The translations under genes and the position numbers were made by a program. The notes under the pieces are model-generated. The model was not told the origin of the DNA, searched no databases, and saw nothing but the letters and a program-made list of their open reading frames with translations. DNA of 10,460 nt from Acidiferrobacteraceae bacterium (GTDB lineage: Bacteria; Pseudomonadota; Gammaproteobacteria; Acidiferrobacterales; Acidiferrobacteraceae), in contig DAHWKH010000002.1 of assembly GCA_027343725.1 (NCBI GenBank), positions 1-10,460 of the forward strand, written 5' to 3'. Of this stretch, positions 6,035 through 10,460 are shown in pieces. Each line of letters opens with the position of its first letter. Position 1 is the stretch's first letter.

Positions 6035-8380
6035 TCAAAACCGCGCCGAGAGATCCGCGAAATACTGGCGCGGGGCGCCCGGATCGGCCAGCACGGCGCC
6101 GGCGCTGTTGCCGCCGAAGTAGCCGCCGCTCGTGATGTACTCGATCGGGTTGTCGTGGGTGTTGAAAAGATTCGTGACGCCGATCGTCAGTGTCACGGAC
6201 GAGAGCCCCGAGACCGGCGTGCCGGCGCGGATCGCGACCTGGGTATTGACGATGTCATACGCGGGCATCTGCTCGTGGGTCGGCGCGTTGGCGAGGTTGC
6301 TGAACAGATATTGGCCGCCCGTGTATTGGTCCGCGACCCCGGGCGTCACGAGAAGCGCTCCTAAGCGCGCGCGATACGACACGCCCATGGCCGCGGTCCA
6401 CCGCGGACTATAGGAGACGGGATAGCCGGCGTAATTGCGCGTGCTTCCGCTCGGCACGTAGGAGTCGAAGCGGGCGCGCGTGAAGGCGGCGTTGCCGAAC
6501 ACGTGCCAATGCCAGCTCGGGCTGTCCTGCACGCTCACGTTCACGCCCTGATACGTGGCGCTCGCCGAGGCGAACTCCGTCGTCGCGAAATTGCCGCCCG
6601 TGGAGATATATGTCGCCAGCGTCTCGTGCGACAGGACGTCGCGATAGACATCGGCGTCCAGGACGAAATGGCGCAGGACGCCGGCCTTGCGGACCAGGAA
6701 GCGCGTCCCGAGCTCGTCATCGCGGCTGCGCACGGGTTTCAGGCTTCCGAGATCGATCGCGTTCGTGCCGCTGTAGGCCCCGAAGGCGTTGTCTCCCGGG
6801 TTTTGATAGGTCTCCGCGGCATTGCCGTAAACCGACCAGTCCTTGCGCAGGCGATACACGACGCCGAGCGAGGGCTCGATTCGGGTGAAGACCTTGCTGT
6901 CGTTCGGCGCCAACGACACGTTGGTGGACCCGGCGGGCGCACTCGCGGCCCCGTTGTTGAAGAACGCCGTTTGGTAATCGACGGCGGCGATGCCGGGCGT
7001 GATCGTGAGTCCCTGCAGGGGCGACACGCCATCCTGGGCGAAGGCCGTCAGATAGGTGTTCGTCAGCGTGTCGTTGTTGTATTGGACGGGATGCGCCGGG
7101 CTTGTGCCGTCGGCCGCGTTGTAGCCCGCATAGGGGGTCGTGTAGGTCTGGTTGATCCACGAACCGCCGACCTTCACGATATTCCCGGGCTGCCGCCAGG
7201 TGAGGTCCATGCGGTTGCCGTAGGTATCCGACCGCGGGTTGTAATATTCCGAGTTCACGGGCCCGGGAGATGAGCCGTTGTAATGGTAATTGTCCACCCG
7301 CCAGTGGACCCGGTGGCCGTGCCGATACCAGGCGAGGTCGTGCAAGCTCAAGTCGTGCGAGAGCTTGAGATTGAGCTGCGAATACAGCATCCGGTCGCGC
7401 ACCACGATCTGCTTGAACCAGACCGATTGCGGCAACGACGAATAAAATCCGGTGGTCTTCTCGCTGTACAAGGGCGTGTTGCTCGTGCCGTCGACCGTGA
7501 TCGCGCTGCCGTTCGGGCCCGCCGGGATGGGGGACAGCGGGATGAAATTGGGCCGGAACTCGGTGGTGTCGTCGGCGTAGCCGCCGAAACTCAGAGATCC
7601 GTTGCGGAACGTCTTCACGGTCTTGGCAAAGAACGCCGAGGAGCGGCTCGGGGCCCTGAACGACCCGGTCCGGAAGGTGTTGTCGCGCTGGAAACCTGCC
7701 GCCACAACGGTCGACCAATGGTGGTGCGTGCCGGTGTCGAGAACGACGTGCGCGCCTTCGGTCTGGTCGCTTCCGGAGGTCATCCCGACGGTCCCCCCGG
7801 CCTTCGCGGTCGGCTGCACCGGCACGAAATTGACAGTCCCCCCGACGCTGTCGAACCACCGGCTCCGGGGATTACCGGGCCCGTAAAGGACGTTCACGCC
7901 CGACAGGAGCGACATGAAGGGAATCTCGTTCGAGTCCCAACTGCCGTTGTGCGCGATCAGGTTGTTCATGGGCACCCCGTCGAACAGCACCGTGATGCCG
8001 TTGCGCTCGACGTCCCCGTTCACGCTCGACCACCCCACCTTCACGCCGCGCATCGCGATCTCGTAGCGGGCGCTGCCGCTGATCCCGCCGTAGCCGCGCA
8101 CCGCGACCCCCGGCGCCAGCGAGAGCGCCTGGGCGGAGCCCGCCAGGGGGCCGTTGGCGGCGATCTCCCGGCGGCTGATGACCCGTTCCGTTTGCGTGGA
8201 CGTCAGGATGTCCTTCTTCGTGAGCTTCGTGCTCGTCGCCTTCAGCAAGGCTTGGGCCTTCTTGGCGCGCGACGCGTTCACGGTCCCGACGTTGACAGCC
8301 GCGTGCGCGTGCGCTGCCAGCGCACACAGGGCCAATGCCGTCTGGACGATCAAAACCCGTTTCCGGGGACGATACGACAT
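6035..8380 (-). CDS. TonB-dependent outer-membrane receptor
   Basis: This is a gated outer-membrane beta-barrel that imports a ligand, typically an iron chelate, cobalamin or another metal or organic compound, using TonB energy. The 781-residue precursor has a Sec signal peptide (basic start, hydrophobic 9-23, AHA cleavage site near 27). A possible TonB box, VNVGTVNA (29-36), follows, then a plug domain with ERVISRREI, MRGVKVGW, ITVLFDGVPMNN and LYGPGNPRS...VGGTVNFV. The rest is aromatic-rich alternating barrel strands ending in a terminal Phe (YFADLSARF), the usual barrel assembly signal. GGAGGAA with a 5-base spacer precedes the ATG at 8380. No partner transporter, ExbB/D or regulator is adjacent, so the substrate is unknown. 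Iron uptake is a guess from the family and the neighbouring Fe-S protein. Confidence 0.92.
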   Translation of the reverse strand: MSYRPRKRVLIVQTALALCALAAHAHAAVNVGTVNASRAKKAQALLKATSTKLTKKDILTSTQTERVISRREIAANGPLAGSAQALSLAPGVAVRGYGGISGSARYEIAMRGVKVGWSSVNGDVERNGITVLFDGVPMNNLIAHNGSWDSNEIPFMSLLSGVNVLYGPGNPRSRWFDSVGGTVNFVPVQPTAKAGGTVGMTSGSDQTEGAHVVLDTGTHHHWSTVVAAGFQRDNTFRTGSFRAPSRSSAFFAKTVKTFRNGSLSFGGYADDTTEFRPNFIPLSPIPAGPNGSAITVDGTSNTPLYSEKTTGFYSSLPQSVWFKQIVVRDRMLYSQLNLKLSHDLSLHDLAWYRHGHRVHWRVDNYHYNGSSPGPVNSEYYNPRSDTYGNRMDLTWRQPGNIVKVGGSWINQTYTTPYAGYNAADGTSPAHPVQYNNDTLTNTYLTAFAQDGVSPLQGLTITPGIAAVDYQTAFFNNGAASAPAGSTNVSLAPNDSKVFTRIEPSLGVVYRLRKDWSVYGNAAETYQNPGDNAFGAYSGTNAIDLGSLKPVRSRDDELGTRFLVRKAGVLRHFVLDADVYRDVLSHETLATYISTGGNFATTEFASASATYQGVNVSVQDSPSWHWHVFGNAAFTRARFDSYVPSGSTRNYAGYPVSYSPRWTAAMGVSYRARLGALLVTPGVADQYTGGQYLFSNLANAPTHEQMPAYDIVNTQVAIRAGTPVSGLSSVTLTIGVTNLFNTHDNPIEYITSGGYFGGNSAGAVLADPGAPRQYFADLSARF

Positions 8381-8443
8381 GAGAATTCCTCCGCAAGAGT
8401 TGTGTTCTTTCTCGCGACGGAGGATGCCGTAGCTTTATGAAAT

Positions 8444-8467
8444 TTCCGCGCATCAGGCATGGCGGAA
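8444..8467. promoter_or_regulatory. Dyad upstream of the receptor gene
   Basis: TTCCGC (8444-8449) and GCGGAA (8462-8467) form a 6-base inverted repeat around 12 bases, about 65-90 bases upstream of the receptor ATG. It may be an operator or just a chance dyad. I do not see a good Fur box. A CATAAA sequence on the minus strand nearby could be a -10 element, but no -35 is convincing. Confidence 0.25.
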
Positions 8468-8480
8468 CCGTGACAGACTG

Positions 8481-8502
8481 ACCGGGCCTTGAAAGGCCCG
8501 GT
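8481..8502 (-). terminator. Hairpin closing the nuo operon
   Basis: ACCGGGCCTT (8481-8490), GA, AAGGCCCGGT (8493-8502) is a perfect 10-base inverted repeat, realistically an 8-bp GC-rich stem with a 6-base loop. It starts 19 bases after the nuoN stop. The minus-strand sequence after it (CAGTCTGTC) is not a U run, so it may act as a weak terminator or as a 3'-end stabiliser. Confidence 0.6.
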
Positions 8503-8521
8503 GGGTGGGAATCGCGAGGGG

Positions 8522-9952
8522 CTAGGACAGGCCCTGCACGCTCGCGCGGCAGAGCGCGATCAGGGTGCCGACCCAGGGCGCCAGGAGAATCATGGCGGCG
8601 CCGTTCAGGGTCAAAAACCAGCGCAAGTCCCACGAGCCCGCCACGGCGTGCTCGTCGGCCGGTTCATCGAAGTACATGAGCTTCACGATTCTGAGATAGT
8701 AGAACGCGCCGATCACCGAGAAGAGGACGGCGCTCACGGCCAGCGCGTAGAAGCCGGCGTTCACCACCGACTGGATCACTGCGAGCTTGGCGTAAAACCC
8801 GATCGTCGGGGGCACGCCCGCCATGGCGAACATGAAGAGCAGCATCATGAAGGCGTACCACGGACTCCTGCGATGCAGGCCCCGCAGGTCATCGAGATTC
8901 TCCGCCTCGTGACCGCGGCGCGAGAGCAGGATGACGACGCCGAAGGCCCCGGCCGACATGAAGGCGTACACGATGGCATAAAACAAGGCGTCGCCGTAAC
9001 CGCTGGTCCTGGCGCTCAGGACGCCGAGGAGCACGAAGCCCATGTGGGCGATCGCGGAATAGGCGAGCATGCGCTTGATGTTGGTCTGGGCGATCGCCAC
9101 CACGTTGCCGATCCCCATCGAGAGCACCGACAGGAGGACGAGCATCTCCTGCCATGACCCCGAGAGACCGTGAAGGCCCGCGACCAGAAGTCGCAGAAAG
9201 AGCGCGAACCCGGCGACTTTGGGCGCCGTTCCCACGTACAAGGTCACGGGTGTCGCCGCTCCTTCGTAGACATCCGGAATCCACATATGAAACGGCACGG
9301 CCCCGAGCTTGAAGGCGAGCCCCGAGAGGACGAACACAAGTCCCAGCGTCGCGACCAGATCCCCCGCGGGGAGGGCGGCCAGCCGGTGGGCCACCTGCGC
9401 GATCTCGAGACTCCCCGTGGCCCCGTAGAGGAGCGACAAGCCATAGAGCAAGAGCCCAGACGAGAGCGCGCCGAGGACGAAGTACTTCATGGCCGCCTCG
9501 GTCGCCGGGACCGAGTCGCGCTGCAAGGCGATCAGGGCATAGAGGCTCAGGGACAGGAGCTCGAGGCCCAGATAGAGGGAGAGGAAGTTGGCGGCGCTCA
9601 CCATGATGCACATGCCGACGACCCCGAAGAGCGCGAGCACGAAATACTCACCCCGGCCCATGCCGCGATCCCACAGATAGGTCCGTGAGTACGCGAGCAC
9701 CACGATCATCACCGCGAAGATCGTGATCTCGAAGACCGTGGTCAGGCGATCGGCGAGCATCATCCCGTGGAAGATCAGGGGATGGACCGCGACCGGATGC
9801 GCCCAGGCGGTGACCGCCGCGCCGATGAGCGCCGCCTGGGCGAGCCCGTAGGCGAGACCCTTGGCGCCCTTGAGCCAGGCCTCCGCCAGGAGAATCACGC
9901 AGGCGAGCGCAAACACGATGATTTCCGGCATGGCGGGTCCGATATGCAGCAT
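8522..9952 (-). CDS. nuoN: NADH-quinone oxidoreductase subunit N
   Basis: NuoN is one of the three antiporter-like membrane subunits of complex I that move protons as NADH reduces quinone. The 476-residue product is hydrophobic throughout, with about 14 membrane segments. It has the family core KYFVLGALSSGLLLYGLSLLYG and FKLGAVPFHMWIPDVYEGA. Glu131, Lys156, Lys215, Lys245 and Lys389 match, by local context, the functional residues E133, K158, K217, K247 and K395 of E. coli NuoN. The proton path thus looks intact. The ATG at 9952 follows the nuoM stop by 10 bases, with AAGGGGA overlapping that stop. It is the last gene of the operon, ends in TAG and is followed by a hairpin. Confidence 0.97.
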   Translation of the reverse strand: MLHIGPAMPEIIVFALACVILLAEAWLKGAKGLAYGLAQAALIGAAVTAWAHPVAVHPLIFHGMMLADRLTTVFEITIFAVMIVVLAYSRTYLWDRGMGRGEYFVLALFGVVGMCIMVSAANFLSLYLGLELLSLSLYALIALQRDSVPATEAAMKYFVLGALSSGLLLYGLSLLYGATGSLEIAQVAHRLAALPAGDLVATLGLVFVLSGLAFKLGAVPFHMWIPDVYEGAATPVTLYVGTAPKVAGFALFLRLLVAGLHGLSGSWQEMLVLLSVLSMGIGNVVAIAQTNIKRMLAYSAIAHMGFVLLGVLSARTSGYGDALFYAIVYAFMSAGAFGVVILLSRRGHEAENLDDLRGLHRRSPWYAFMMLLFMFAMAGVPPTIGFYAKLAVIQSVVNAGFYALAVSAVLFSVIGAFYYLRIVKLMYFDEPADEHAVAGSWDLRWFLTLNGAAMILLAPWVGTLIALCRASVQGLS

Positions 9953-9962
9953 GCGCTTCCCC

Positions 9963-10460
9963 TTAAGGCCTGCCGCCCGGAACCCTGAAGCCCGGACGAT
10001 GCACCAGGTGATGGACAGAGGCGTTCATGACGTGCAACAACGGGAACGGCCAGAGGCCGATGGCCAGCACCGCCACGCCGAGAATCGCGAGAAAGGCGGT
10101 CTCGCGCCCCGAGATGTCCGTAAGACCCGCGACCGCGGGCTTGGTGACCGGCCCGAAGATCACCCGCTTGTAGAGCCACAGACTGTAGGCGGCCCCCGAA
10201 ATCAGAGTCGTGGCCGCGAGAACGGCGTACCACGCGTTGACCTGGAAGCTCCCGAGGATCACGAGGAATTCCCCGACGAACCCCGAGGTGCCCGGCAGCC
10301 CCGAGTTGGCCATGGCAAACAGCATCATGAAGGCCGCGAACAGCGGCATCCGGTTGACGACGCCGCCGTAGTCCTTGATCGCGCGCGAGTGCAGCCGGTC
10401 ATACAGCACCCCGACGCACAAAAACAAGGCCGCCGACACGAAGCCGTGCGAGATCATCTG
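9963..10460 (-). CDS. nuoM: NADH-quinone oxidoreductase subunit M, C-terminal part (5' end outside the window)
   Basis: The frame is open to the right edge and holds the last 165 residues plus the end of the preceding part. It starts in QMISHGFVSAALFLCVGVLY, which matches the conserved NuoM segment, followed by GLPGTSGFVGEF and YSLWLYKRVIFGP. NuoM is the second antiporter-like subunit of complex I and normally precedes nuoN, as here. It ends in TAA at 9963-9965, ten bases before the nuoN ATG, so the two are co-transcribed. No damage is visible in the part present. Confidence 0.96.
   Translation of the reverse strand, partial: QMISHGFVSAALFLCVGVLYDRLHSRAIKDYGGVVNRMPLFAAFMMLFAMANSGLPGTSGFVGEFLVILGSFQVNAWYAVLAATTLISGAAYSLWLYKRVIFGPVTKPAVAGLTDISGRETAFLAILGVAVLAIGLWPFPLLHVMNASVHHLVHRPGFRVPGGRP

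Noticed and set aside
7283..8440. A 385-residue plus-strand frame opposite the TonB-dependent receptor
   Set aside because: It has no domain, and the minus-strand frame has a signal peptide, plug motifs and a barrel end.
8381..8480. Fur box upstream of the receptor
   Set aside because: The AT-rich patch (GAAATTTCATAAA) does not match the Fur consensus well enough.

Overview
The window looks like the chromosome of a GC-rich gammaproteobacterium. It is mostly housekeeping, with a small accessory insert in the middle. The evidence is the rimP-nusA-infB order, an initiator tRNA very close to the E. coli one, and a NADH dehydrogenase (nuo) operon end nearby. An Iro-like high-potential iron-sulfur protein carrying a Tat signal hints at a chemolithotroph of the acidophilic iron/sulfur-oxidising kind, for example a relative of Acidiferrobacter. 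That placement is an inference with low confidence.

Left part (1-4419, minus strand): rimP, nusA and infB are tightly packed in that transcriptional order. They encode the 30S maturation factor, the transcription elongation/termination factor and initiation factor IF-2. The infB frame is complete and highly conserved on both sides of a single in-frame TAG at 829-831. That codon sits where E. coli IF-2 has a tyrosine. This is the most striking observation in the window. The same IF-2 also has Asp in place of the usual Asn in the guanine-specificity (NKxD) motif.

Centre (4420-6034): a divergent promoter pair drives rimP leftwards and a single initiator tRNA-fMet rightwards. The tRNA has a U1-U72 mismatch. 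A 295-base gap with several palindromes follows. Next come an endonuclease/exonuclease/phosphatase-fold protein, whose usual metal-binding Glu reads as Ala, and a Tat-exported HiPIP that overlaps it by 16 bases.

Right part (6035-10460, minus strand): a TonB-dependent outer-membrane receptor converges on the HiPIP gene, with a strong GC hairpin between the two stops. Then come nuoN and the 3' end of nuoM, membrane proton-pumping subunits of complex I. A terminator-like hairpin closes the nuo operon.

From memory, nuoN lies close to rimP in several gammaproteobacteria, and E. coli carries its tRNA-fMet gene metY co-directionally upstream of rimP. Here the receptor, HiPIP and nuclease-fold genes separate the two housekeeping operons, and the tRNA points the other way. 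I saw no insertion sequence, CRISPR array or prophage, and no clearly new multi-gene system.
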